A DNA stretch of 64,000 nucleotides from Glandiceps talaboti. Taxonomy: Eukaryota; Hemichordata; Enteropneusta; Spengelidae. Below the pieces are notes generated by a model. It saw only the letters and a program-made list of their open reading frames with translations, was not told the origin of the DNA and did no database searches. This document shows, piece by piece, positions 34,801 to 44,772 of this stretch. Position 1 is the stretch's first letter, and each line of letters begins with the position of its first letter. The stretch is taken from NCBI RefSeq assembly GCF_964340395.1, contig NC_135560.1, forward strand, positions 24,458,675 through 24,522,674, in the 5' to 3' direction. Both the position numbers and the translations under genes were made by a program.

Positions 34801-36495
34801 GTGTATCTCAGATAATAACAAGTGTGATCCGAAGCTGCCATGACAGGCCATTGCAACACTGAAATGTCATTGTAACTACATAGATTTGATGAGTGCAGTT
34901 GAATTGCAACATCATTGATACTGGTTCTTTTTTTTTAACTGTACAGGGCCCAACTTTGCCAGGAACTCATAGCATTGATAGGTTTCTGATTGAAGAGACA
35001 TTGTCTCAAATTATACATTCCCACCACAGAGAGAGAAAGGAGTGGTAAGTTCATACTTTCAAATTATAATAAATGATATGAATGTTGATGTATGCCTTCA
35101 ATGGTTCTAAAATTGTATACTTACGTTCAGTCGAGGAAGTTTACTTTTTGAGTGAGATTTTTTTATGATCAATGTGCACTTGAATTTTAAATTTTGGGAG
35201 CAAAATGCTCCTAACATATAAAAACTTAGGAGTGAAGTAAAATAACATATATGGAACTTTAATTCTTATCAACATAAAAATTCATTGTCACAAATGCCAT
35301 GTTTATCTGTTGAATAAAAATAATCATCAATGGTGTTCAATGACAATGTTCATATTTAATGCAAATAAAAAGATTCCCCATTACATGTATCATGAAAATA
35401 GACAATATGTCAGCGGGCTTCAAAATTTGTCCGTCAAATGCATAGAAAATTGAAATTTCACCTTTTAAATGCCATTAAATTTAAAATGTTACTTGGTTAA
35501 TGTAGGTATTTATGAAAAAATCACCTGCATTGGATCATTTATCACCTGTAAATGTTAGTAATTACTGGCAACTTCCTAGGTTGACTTTGTTAGTACACTT
35601 GAAAGTGTAATAGACTTTAGTTAACTAGTAAGCTTCACAACAGCCCATATAGCTTTTGAATTAGTTATTATGGTCACCACTATCAAATGTTATACTTATA
35701 GGAAAGTAGTCAACTTATTTCACTCTAGAGTACCCAGAGAATACATGTGTTGTTTGGTTGGGTCAAACTGAACAACTAACTTCTAAGGTATGGAAATGAC
35801 TGCTAGTATTCCCATCCTGCCATTGTTGGGCAGGGTAAAATAATGACTACAGTCATGGATCTTCCCACTGTAACCATCCAGTGACATCCACCATCAGGAG
35901 TTGTTCCCTGATTGAAAGCTTTCTTGCAAGTCTACCTTGACCTTCATGATAGACCGTCAAAATTTTGAAATACCGACAGTAGAGGGGGTAGGGGTAAACT
36001 ATCTTCTTCTGTACTTTTTATTCAGCATCTTAGGAGCATGCTGATACATTTTTCAGAAATCAAAACTTTACTATTTGAGACAAAGTATAATTTAATTACT
36101 TTTACTCTTTTTTGTATTTTTCTTTTCCTCGTAATCTTAACATGCTTTTCATATTTCCTTGTAGCGCTGCACAGTTAGTAAGTTATCATGGCAAAAACAA
36201 GGTTCCTCTGAATTATTTGATCATTGAAGTTGTATTTGGCCAGATGTTTAACCTACCTCAGCCACCCTACTTAGAGATACTGTACGCCTCCCTCTTGATT
36301 GAGTTGTGTAAACTCCAGCCATCATCACTACCACAAGTTGTATCCTCTAATGTCAATGAAATACTTTGTGCAATTTAAGTTCATCATTATGTTAGTGTCT
36401 GCCAGTCTGTCTGTGTTTTGTGTGATGTGATGTGTGTGTGTTTTTGTGTGTGATGTGATGTCATTGTGTGTGTGTGTTTTGTATGATGTGATGTG

Positions 36496-36554
<59 letters not shown>

Positions 36555-39500
36555 ATGATAAAGAAATGTTTAAAATAGTTTATTTCATCTTAGATTTATA
36601 GTTATGCTAAAAGTGACTGTCAGGCTGTGAAAGATCATGAAAGATCGTTGACTACCTGATAAGTTTATATCCTTGACTCAACCTTTCACAGCTTGCACAA
36701 GCCACAGAAATGATATATGATCGACTTGATACCATGAATGTGGCCTGCATAGATAGATTTGTCAACTGGTTCTCCCACCATTTGAGTAATTTCCAATTTA
36801 GGTGGAGCTGGGAAGATTGGTAAGATACACCCAAAGTGGTTTTTTATCTGAAAAGTTTGAATTTTGAAACAATGAAGTCAAACAAATGACATTAATAAAA
36901 AAAATTTGGTAGTATTTTAATTTGTCTAGACCTTTTCACATCATGTTTGTTATAACATCCTTATTCTGGAAATTTCAGAGTATCAGTCCAACTATAATAT
37001 TGAGCTGGTCCCAGGTGTTATATTCGGAAACAGTTCTTGAAGATGCTTGATGATTTAGGAATAAAACCAAGAGACCAGTTTCCAAAGTTAAAATTCTTTA
37101 TTTTTCCGACGTTTCGGTCTTTCACAGAAGACCTTCCTCAGGGTAAAAGTGGTTCAAACGGCACACAGGTAAACTACGTGTCACTCGAGCGGATCATGGA
37201 TGTTACATCCATGTAACATCCATGATCCGCTCGAGTGACACGTAGTTTACCTGTGTGCCGTTTGAACCACTTTTACCCTGAGGAAGGTCTTCTGTGAAAG
37301 ACCGAAACGTCGGAAAAATAAAGAATTTTAACTTTGGAAACTGGTCTCTTGGTTTTATTCCTAAATCATCCTTATTCCTTGGATGTTTGTTATATGTTTA
37401 CAGCAAGCTTTATTGTAAAATTTACTTAATGACTTTAATGAGGCATGGAAGACACAAGTATAAATGAATAATTTAGCAGGGATCCTCTCAAAATATCACA
37501 TTGTAAAAGATTAAAATGTTAAACAACACCTACACCTACACCAATAGAGAAAAACGTCTTTGTATTTTAATAGTCAAGCTCAATTTATATTTCTTTTTTT
37601 CCAGGGGTGAATGTGTAAGTGTTAATCCAGAAGCACCTAAACCAAAATTTGTGAGAGAAACACTGACCAAAGCTATGAGGTATGGTACCATTTTTTAACA
37701 AAATTTTGGATGCAAAATGCTCACACTAAAACTTACATAGAAGTAAATCAAAGTCTATAGTATTGTTGTTTGTGGCTGAGGGGTTAGACCACTTGCCTTT
37801 TAAAACTTTTTTTTTTTTTTTTTTTTTGGGGGGGGGGGGGTTTGAATAAACTTGCCACACTATTAACGAAATGTGTCATTCAGTTTGACTCTACTGAACA
37901 ACTTGGGTTTTCCCCAGGCACTCCAGTTTCCATGTGCATTAATACTAAACCCATGAGGGTCAGCACTCAATAAACTGCTTGGGAGACAAGTTTATGAAAA
38001 CTTAAAGCACTGTCAAGTATATTAAATTTCGTTAATATACATTGTGGATAGGTGCACAAATTCAATATTCACAGATAGGTTTGGAGAGAGAGAGACTTTC
38101 ATATTTTCTGAATTTATTAGTAACCAGTAAATTGGGCCATTTTGTTGTTTTTATATTTTATCCAAATTCCTGGTTAGAGTTGTACCAGCTGTACAGCTCT
38201 GCCAGACATAATTCAATACATTTTTATTACTCAGAATTAAGTAATTGCATTTCAGTACGAAACAACAAAACACACCTGAACCTTAAAGTTATAGACTGTG
38301 AGCCTTTAATTATGGGCTGTATGATGTTTGTATATTTTTGTCATTCTTTGATGATATGAAGCTATTCTGCATTTACAAGTGGAATTTATGCCAGTTTATT
38401 TTTGCATACAAATGGTTTCCCTAAATTTGTGTGACAATAAGGAAAGCAACAAGCTAAACACTAGTATGCACAGAGTAGTTGTTGACAATAAGGAAAGCAA
38501 CAAGCTAAACACTAGTATGCACAGAGTAGTTGTTGACAATAAGGAAAGCAACAAGCTAAACACTAGTATGCACAGAGTAGTTGTTGACAATAAGGAAAGC
38601 AACAAGCTAAACACTAGTATGCACAGAGTAGTTGTTGACAATAAGTAAAGCAACAAGCTAAACACTAGTATGCACAGAGTAGTTGTTGACAATAAGGAAA
38701 GCAACAAGCTAAACACTACCCGGTAGTTATACTAGTATGCACAGAGTAGTTGTTTCTGATAATGCAATAGAGATCAAAGTGTATGTACACATATTACATA
38801 ACGATACCAAAGAATTCTCGGTATATATCTGCAATACCATTTACCTCATGCTGGATGGTCAAAATAGAGCAAGAAGGCTGACTTATTCTCACATGTGCAT
38901 ATATTAATGCATGTGAAGTGCATGTAGCAGAAGTTATCACTTATGGTGTCAACCAAGATATCAAATGTTCATTAATTTATTTTTATGACACACCTAGACA
39001 GTAATATTCAGGTACTGAGAATGAACAGACAATGCATGGTTGTTATGCACAAATAACACTGAGTTCCTTGATTTTGAAAGGCTAGCTACAGTCATTAATT
39101 CTCAAGTTCTCTTCTTCCACTTGGGATTTCAGAAATAGACCTATTTCTACCAAATTCCATGTCCTCTGTCAAAGTCCCACTCCATTGACAGAATGATCCA
39201 AATATAGTCATGAATAAGCCTAAAATGAGGCTCTGTAGATTGCCAGCTAATTATACGACTCTAGTGTTAGAGAAGTGTCTCTTGAACATTGCTAATGGAT
39301 ATAACTTGTAAATATATGAGATAAATTATTTGCATAATTAATAGTTACCATTATCATCCGCGTTTGATATATTGCTCAGAATTTCATCTTTGAAATTCAT
39401 AGATAATTTACATATCATTTAGTTGTGCATTAGGTATTGAAGACTTGTTTATCATATACAACTTCTCACACACAAGGTTACCTTTTACAGAAGAATCAAT

Positions 39501-40452
39501 AGTCTTCAGAATGTACATTGAGTCTACTTTATACGTAGAAAACTGGTTTTAAAAGTCACAGCTGTTGCAGTTTGAAAATAATTATTCATTTGACAGAAAA
39601 ATTCATGCAAGGCTATTAATGAACAGTATGTCCTTTTTTCCAAAAGTGCTGTTTTGGTTGTCAATACATATCAGTCATTACATGTTATATGGTTGTAACT
39701 ATGGCAACACATCCGTTTATTAGACACATTACATTAATACAATGTATGTATTTACCACCTCTGGATTTCTCACAATGCCATGGGAAATGAGATATACACA
39801 AATGTCTAGTGTGTGGGTGTTTGACTCTTAGTAAAAAGGGAACAGCGGCCCTCAAAGAAAATGACTAAAATACAGATTGAATGTTCCATCACAAGGTTGA
39901 TGTCATTTATCTGTCTAGTCACGTTCCTAGATTTTCATAAATTTTCCTGAGATTTTCTCAAGATTTTCTGAGATTTTCTGAAGGTTATTTATACTATACT
40001 AAACATGGAAAATGTAGTATTTGATGTTTTTGCTCAGTAATACTATAGACACGGTAAAGTGTGTGTATGTATTTGTGTATGTATATATTCATATTCATAT
40101 TCATTTTATTGAAAAATTCTTCTTTAAAAAGAACATTGCCAAAACAAGGAAACATAAGTACAGTTACATAGATACATGATTAAACTTTACATGTTACAAA
40201 CAACCAACAGAAAGTCACATTACTTACAGCTGAAAGTAATAAAATTAAATACAAAAAGAGTAATTAAAAAAGTTCAATTTGTCAATATTCAGTACATTTT
40301 ATGTAGTCAAGGGGGTGTAATTTTTTTGCCAGCTGTAGTGCAGCATCACTGTTATTCATAAGAAAAGAAAATTTTCTCATTTTGGCCATACTTTTAAAGT
40401 TTGGGTTTAGTATAGTTAGTGTGTTGTATAAATATGTATATATGTATGATTG

Positions 40453-40484
<32 letters not shown>

Positions 40485-40656
40485 TGTATGTATGTATGTA
40501 TGTATGTATGTATGTATGTATGTATGTATGTATGTATGTATGTATGTATGTATGTATGTATGTATGTATGTATGTATGTATGTATGTATGTATGTATGTA
40601 TGTATGTATGTATGTATGTATGTATGTATGTATGTATGTATGTATGTATGTATGCA

Positions 40657-40728
<72 letters not shown>

Positions 40729-41182
40729 ATATGTGTATGTATGTATGTATGTATGTATGTATGTATGTATGTGAGTGTATGTATGTACCGGGGTATGTAT
40801 GTATGTATGTATGTATGTATGTATGTATGTATGTATGTATGTATGTATGTATGTATGTATGTATGTATGTATGTATGTATGTATGTATGTATGTATGTAT
40901 GTATGTATGTATGTATGTATGTATGTATGTATGTATGTATGTATGTATGTATGTATGTATGTATGTATGTATGTATGTATGTATGTATGTATGTATGTAT
41001 GTATGTATGTATGTATGTATGTATGTATGTATGTATGTATGTATGTGTATGTATGTATGCATGTGTATGTATGTATGTGTGTATGTTTATGTATGTGTGT
41101 GTATATATGTGTATGTATATGTGTATGTATGTATGTGTGTATGTATGCATGTACAGTATGTATGTGTGTATGTATGTATGTA

Positions 41183-41231
<49 letters not shown>

Positions 41232-41801
41232 ATGTATGTATGTATGTATACGTTAATTTAAAATAAATAAATAAAATGTATGTATGTATATGTGTATGTG
41301 AATGACTTAAGTCATAAACAACTGAGCAAATTACTATGTTAATATCTGATATATAAGAGTCTCAATTGCAGTCTCAAACTCGGTCTCACTTGAGGTATGT
41401 AAGACCCCAAATACAGGCAAAGTGAGATCAGAACTGAGACTGTCAAAATGAAGAACATGCTAAGTGAGACTGAGTTTGAGACTGAGAGTGTGAGGACAGT
41501 ACTGTGTTTAGAGAGTATTACAGTAACAAGACATCCCCGTCCCACAACTGAGGATTGTGAACAAATTGAACAAATGTTGACAGACAGTTGCAAATTTTGA
41601 TGTAACATTTGCTGTCATGGCTCCAAAAGAGCAAAATCTATATTTATCAGATGTAACCTTTGATCATAGTATATTTCTACATGTAATGTAATACATATGC
41701 AGTTTGGAACAATAGAACTAACATTATCTGCACTTGGTCTCTCTCTCTATCACAATATCTGCATCATTGTTTTTCCTTCAGGCCAGTGGAAGGCAATTAA
41801 A

Positions 41802-41883
<82 letters not shown>

Positions 41884-43992
41884 ACATTTTATGTTTGGAA
41901 TTGGTGAAGCCAAATATGAACTTGTAGCATTTCACCGCTTGCAGCCTTTAATACAAGGTAATTTTGATAGGGGACTTTGGTAGAATTTACTTTCTTACTA
42001 CCTAGTCGATCAGAGCACACCTTGGTCATGTTCCATATTAATTGTTTTGGGTTGCTTCAATTTTATTACAGGCTTTCATACCATCAAAGAATCGTAGAAT
42101 CAGTTCCCGAAGACTTTGCCGCCCTACTTCCAGAGAAACCATCACCAGTTTATAAATACACAGCTGAAGGCAGTGGTCAGTATATAGTTATTCATTAAAT
42201 AAGGCGTACAACATGACTTGGAAGGAACTTTCTGCTACATAACATTGCTAAGATTTTGAAAAGTCAAAGATTGTACTGTGACAACACATGTTACATCTGT
42301 ACTTTTAAACTAAAGGGAAACGATAGCAGGGAACTTAGCGTTTGATACTGAGGTAGCCACAGAAAATCTGACTTCCATATATATTCTTAAAAGAAGCAAA
42401 TCAAGGACATAGCAGCTTTGAAAACCATAGCTTTTGGAGTACATATTATACACATACAAATGGACCGTTCCAAGACTTAGTCACTGCCCACCCATCCATG
42501 ATCAGTGGACTCGCCCACATTGAGACCACATGTTATTACATTGCATCATGTGTTGTCTTCTAGTGAAACCCTTTCTCACCCGATCTCTGTAAGTTCGATG
42601 GGTACAAAAATATTTGTTCATTTTCATTTTGATTAGAATTCAATAATTGGAAATTAAAATGTACCATTTTGTTCACTTCAGGGACATTTTATTTAGTGTT
42701 GGTGAACAACACGAAACAGTATGTGTTTACATGTAAACGATCTGTTGATCTGAGTCAGCTTCAAGCAAGTTTGATGAGAGTTCAGGTGCCGAAATTGCAA
42801 GTCGTCTATTGCATTTGATGATTTAACTTACATGTAAAGCTGTACCATTCGAGAAATTGTGAATTTGCATAAAATGACCAAGATAAAACTTGGCTGTACT
42901 AGGATGCCACCCTGTATGACACCCCCACCACACCCTGGATTTTGTAAAAATTTCTTATTGGGTTCTTTCAACTGCTTGCATGCCATCAATGAATGGAGGA
43001 ATTCATTCTCTTACAATACATTACATGGTTATTAATATAAAATATAATAATCAGTTAGTTTCCACTTACTATATCTTTGATAAAAGAGTTTTAACAATTA
43101 TGAGTTAAGATTTATTTTAAAATGTGCACCATTTTATATAAGGATCTGTTTCATCCCTAATATAACTAATCATTTAGTTTCATTGCAAGTGTTCTGATCA
43201 CTACTCGGCCATTTCATACACATATATAATATAAACACACAAACACACATTATCTTAGAAACACCCCTCAGACTAATGGAAATTTGATCTATGTCTCTCT
43301 TTATACCTTATCCATTTAGATCACACCTGTTATGTAATATTGATTTATTAGCAAAAGTTTAAGGCATACTGTTGAAGTAAATAGGGGTGCATATTTTTAT
43401 GTCCCATTTTCTGTTTTACTGAAAGTAGTGCAAGGTTTGTGCAAAACCAATCCAAATTTCATTCACAGTTTATTTCAAGTTTTTAATCAGCTCTGTGGTC
43501 CTCAATTCAAATTATAAAATTGCTGATATGTATACAGAAATAATACTAGATGTCAACCTATCAATACCCTGTATAGTAGTCTAATTACATTTATCAGGTT
43601 TACCATAGCTTTCAGCATGACGGGAATACAGAGCCTGGCCACTAGGTGATGACACATACACTGTTTTCTTTGTACATAGTTAGTAATAGCTTACAACATA
43701 GACCCTATGCGAAATAGGGGCTATGGTAATGCTTTAATGGTAAGTAAGGTATTAAACAACAAGTCATATCACAGAACAGATAAAGTGTACACAGTTTAGA
43801 AAAGAGATTTAGACATTTTCATACTTTACTTGTATTTATTACTATATCTTGTTTGTCCTTCAGGAAGTTTGCCTGGAACAATGATAGCCCATCAACTAAT
43901 TGCTTCCATCAAAGCCAAGGCCACACCAACTGATGTCTTAGACATCTTGAAAGACTTGCCTAATCCCAACCAAGATGCTGATTCTATGGAGG
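21164..43992 (+). CDS. NCBP1: Nuclear cap-binding protein subunit 1 (CBP80), N-terminal two thirds
   Basis: CBP80 pairs with CBP20 to bind the m7G cap of nascent transcripts and supports splicing, export and pioneer translation. Exons: 21164-21203, 22513-22601, 23724-23824, 25021-25105, 26056-26283, 27822-27895, 28328-28397, 29580-29795, 34947-35044, 36165-36339, 36692-36819, 37605-37679, 42072-42175, 43864-43992. They join in phase to 537 residues plus one base. Landmarks: MSRRR start, nuclear-localisation cluster [107 protein letters not shown] and [16 protein letters not shown]. This covers the first two MIF4G-like domains and the start of the third. About 245 C-terminal residues are not found in the following 20 kb. 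Confidence 0.95.
22030..22265. repeat. Dispersed repeat copy B
   Basis: Partner of 17540-17815, lying in NCBP1 intron 1. The two copies flank the divergent NT5C1/NCBP1 start region about 4.5 kb apart. Confidence 0.8.
22507..22515 (+). other. NCBP1: Tandem NAGNAG acceptor at NCBP1 exon 2
   Basis: The intron ends AAGAAG, so either 22510 or 22513 can start the exon without changing frame. The outcome is inclusion or loss of one residue after the [13 protein letters not shown] segment (EGHS or GHS). This is the common NAGNAG wobble type. Confidence 0.6.
23940..24189. mobile_element. Fold-back (MULE-like) non-autonomous DNA transposon
   Basis: An element of 228 bp (23951-24178) begins AATCTGAT and ends ATCAGATT. 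Its inverted arms are about 66 bp, with ~95% identity by eye, and share a TTGCGATTTCTTTTTGGCTG core. It is flanked by a perfect 11-bp direct repeat GAGCCACCTAC at 23940-23950 and 24179-24189. Long terminal inverted repeats with a 9-11-bp target duplication are typical of Mutator-like elements. It is too short to code and lies in NCBP1 intron 3. Confidence 0.85.
26256..26432 (+). repeat. 68-bp triplication of an NCBP1 exon 5 end and donor
   Basis: The exon 5 tail (GCTGTTTTGTCGGCAATACC...TGG) with its GTAAGG donor at 26284 is followed by two further copies with donors at 26352 and 26420. A 68-bp period shifts the frame, so only the first donor gives normal NCBP1. Confidence 0.9.
26772..27095. 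repeat. 105-bp three-copy intronic tandem repeat
   Basis: Copies start near 26775, 26880 and 26985 with GTATAGTTGGCTACTTGGTA and end with CTAACCTCCTTTGAAATATT. No coding function is inferred. Confidence 0.92.
27323..27365. repeat. (GGT)n/poly-G tract
   Basis: About ten GGT units run directly into a G homopolymer of more than ten bases. It could form a G-quadruplex on the plus strand. Frames through it (poly-Gly or poly-Pro) are artefacts. Confidence 0.95.
28790..29085. repeat. (TG)n followed by ~55-bp minisatellite
   Basis: A (TG)n run to ~28855 is followed by about four units of TGATATACTGTGAGATTGAG plus a T/G-rich half ending CATATATCAGG. It lies in NCBP1 intron 7. Confidence 0.9.
30040..30165. 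repeat. 41-bp three-copy tandem repeat
   Basis: Copies of GAAGCTCAGAGGAGGGACTA plus CTACATTGGGTCCTGTCC start at 30041, 30082 and 30123. Confidence 0.92.
31310..32290. mobile_element. Dispersed transposon family copy with internal ~155-bp repeats
   Basis: About five diverged ~155-bp units carry CATCAGTGATGTGCAAATTA, TGTCTTTTTGGTCAAAA and ATTTGGTGGGAACATTCT. They are followed by a tail with AACAAGACCA(C/T)GCC and the terminus AGTTGTGCTACAA near 32253. The same units and terminus recur at 62141-62990, and the unit alone at 56500-56640. No transposase frame is seen, so this is a non-autonomous element. Confidence 0.75.
32375..32458 (+). CDS. Candidate extra in-frame NCBP1 exon
   Basis: An 84-bp segment has a good acceptor (TGGCTGTTTTCCTAG) and donor (GAG|GTAGCT), is phase 0 at both ends, and would insert 28 residues (starting [16 protein letters not shown]) exactly between exons 8 and 9. 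Human NCBP1 has no such insert. A second frame is also open, so its coding nature is weakly supported. It could be a lineage-specific cassette exon or chance. Confidence 0.35.
32694..33940. mobile_element. DNA-transposon-like element with 36-37-bp terminal inverted repeats
   Basis: The left end (32694-32730) begins CTAGGGCCAGAAAAAATAAA and continues to TTCAACGGGC. The right end (33905-33940) is its reverse complement apart from one missing G. The 1.25 kb between has no transposase-like frame. I could not fix a target-site duplication. It lies in NCBP1 intron 8. Confidence 0.75.
33947..34080. repeat. ~68-bp tandem duplication abutting the transposon
   Basis: Two copies of GATTAGT(C/T)(C/T)CAGCATAGCTAAG running to TGCTTTGAAAT sit immediately after the right inverted repeat at 33940. 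Confidence 0.85.
34578..34790. repeat. ~108-bp tandem duplication
   Basis: Two diverged units share ATAACCACACCCATA, CAAGGTTATAT and a TGTCTAC(A/T) segment, followed by CCATAGCA(C/A)C. It lies just upstream of NCBP1 exon 9. Confidence 0.75.
36430..36552. repeat. (GT)n microsatellite with TGATGTGATG interruptions
   Basis: Dinucleotide run of about 70 bp preceded by three GATGTGATGTG-type units, in NCBP1 intron 10. Confidence 0.95.
37049..37370. mobile_element. 322-bp palindrome of a Penelope-like terminal sequence
   Basis: Arms of 159 bp (37049-37207 and 37212-37370) are exact reverse complements by eye, separated by TCCA. Each arm contains CTGAGGA, a hairpin and GAAACGTC, the arrangement of hammerhead cores carried by Penelope-like retroelements, followed by an AT-rich end. 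A head-to-head pair of such termini is the simplest explanation. It lies in NCBP1 intron 11. An 11-bp match CATCCTTATTC at 36956 and 37367 may be an insertion scar or coincidence. Confidence 0.8.
37278..37311 (+). ncRNA. Hammerhead-ribozyme-like motif (mirrored at 37108-37141 on the other strand)
   Basis: CTGAGGA (CUGANGA box) at 37278-37284 is followed by one unpaired A, stem II GGTCTT/AAGACC with loop CTGTGA, then GAAAC and GTC at 37309-37311. Stem III would be only two base pairs, as in Penelope-type hammerheads thought to act as dimers. The extra A before stem II departs from the consensus, so activity is uncertain. Confidence 0.55.
37807..37841. repeat. Poly-T/poly-G tract
   Basis: About 20 T followed by about 13 G in NCBP1 intron 12. 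The run length is unlikely to be exact. Confidence 0.9.
38433..38752. repeat. 51-bp minisatellite, about six copies
   Basis: Units carry GACAATAAGGAAAGCAACAA, CTAAACACTAGTATGC and ACAGAGTAGTTGTT. The 51-bp period keeps frames open on both strands, giving a 17-residue repeat that is not a gene. The last unit is interrupted by CCCGGTAGTTA. Confidence 0.95.
40445..41305. repeat. Long (TATG)n microsatellite with (TG)n blocks
   Basis: Some 850 bp of TATG repeats with two (TG)n blocks (near 40690 and 41190) and single interruptions such as TACCGGGG at 40786. The 160-280-codon frames here are pure tetranucleotide translation. Confidence 0.98.
41365..41490. repeat. Imperfect inverted repeat
   Basis: CAGTCTCAAACTCGGTCTCA near 41370 pairs with AGTGAGACTGAGTTTGAGAC near 41463, one mismatch, loop about 70 bp. 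It lies in NCBP1 intron 12. Confidence 0.7.
41807..41881. repeat. (CA)n microsatellite
   Basis: About 37 CA units upstream of NCBP1 exon 13. Confidence 0.97.
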
Positions 43993-44708
43993 GTAAGTAA
44001 CTTGGATATTCATGGTGTCAGTTGATGTGTGTTGATGCGTAGAGAATTGTGGTTTCTCTTAATACAGTGCTAAACTGAGAGATTGACTGACTACTTGATG
44101 TAGCTACTTCCTGAGGTGATAGTTGTGAAGGGTTTATTGGATGTGTGTATTATTAAACAAAGGCTTCTGATGTACAGAATAAAGGGAAAAGTTGGTAGTC
44201 CAGATGTCGATTATCAACCAAGTATACATGTGTATTGTATGATGTCATTATACCAAATTATTCTAACAAGGTGTACAGTCACTCTTGCCTTCACTATCGG
44301 TACTTGAAGAAACTAAAACTTTTAGTGCTTGATGTATTAGACAATGCATACTAAGACCCAAGCAGTTTTCAAATAAAAATGCAACGATATTGTTGCATTT
44401 GCACCTACTGTCTACACAGAGATGACAAATAGTCAAATGAAAATGATTTGAAAATGCTGCTGAAAGCACGGGAGGCAGCGAGTGTGTACACTCTTGTTAT
44501 CATTCCTTAGGTACGGAATGGTTAACAGAAATGCCAACAATGGCTAATCTTTTAGTCTAATTATAAGCAAGTAAAGTACACAGACAATTCATTTGCAGTA
44601 CAATGAAATTTTATTGGACACCAAAAGAAACAAGGCACATTTGTGAATGAACATTTTTTAAATCACCTGGACTAAAAAGCAGTAATAAGTCACTATAATG
44701 TCAATGTT

Positions 44709-44772
<64 letters not shown>

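Noticed and set aside
36956-37377. CATCCTTATTC direct repeats as a target-site duplication of the palindrome
   Set aside because: The left copy is ~90 bp away from the palindrome edge and the right copy overlaps it, so the pair does not cleanly bracket the element.
38433-38752. CRISPR-like array of regularly spaced repeats
   Set aside because: Every 51-bp unit is the same along its full length, so there are no unique spacers; eukaryotic context. The same applies to the 33-, 35-37-, 61- and 35-bp arrays.
40394-41266. Several 160-280-codon open frames on both strands
   Set aside because: They are translations of (TATG)n, which lacks stops in its frames; no protein-like complexity.
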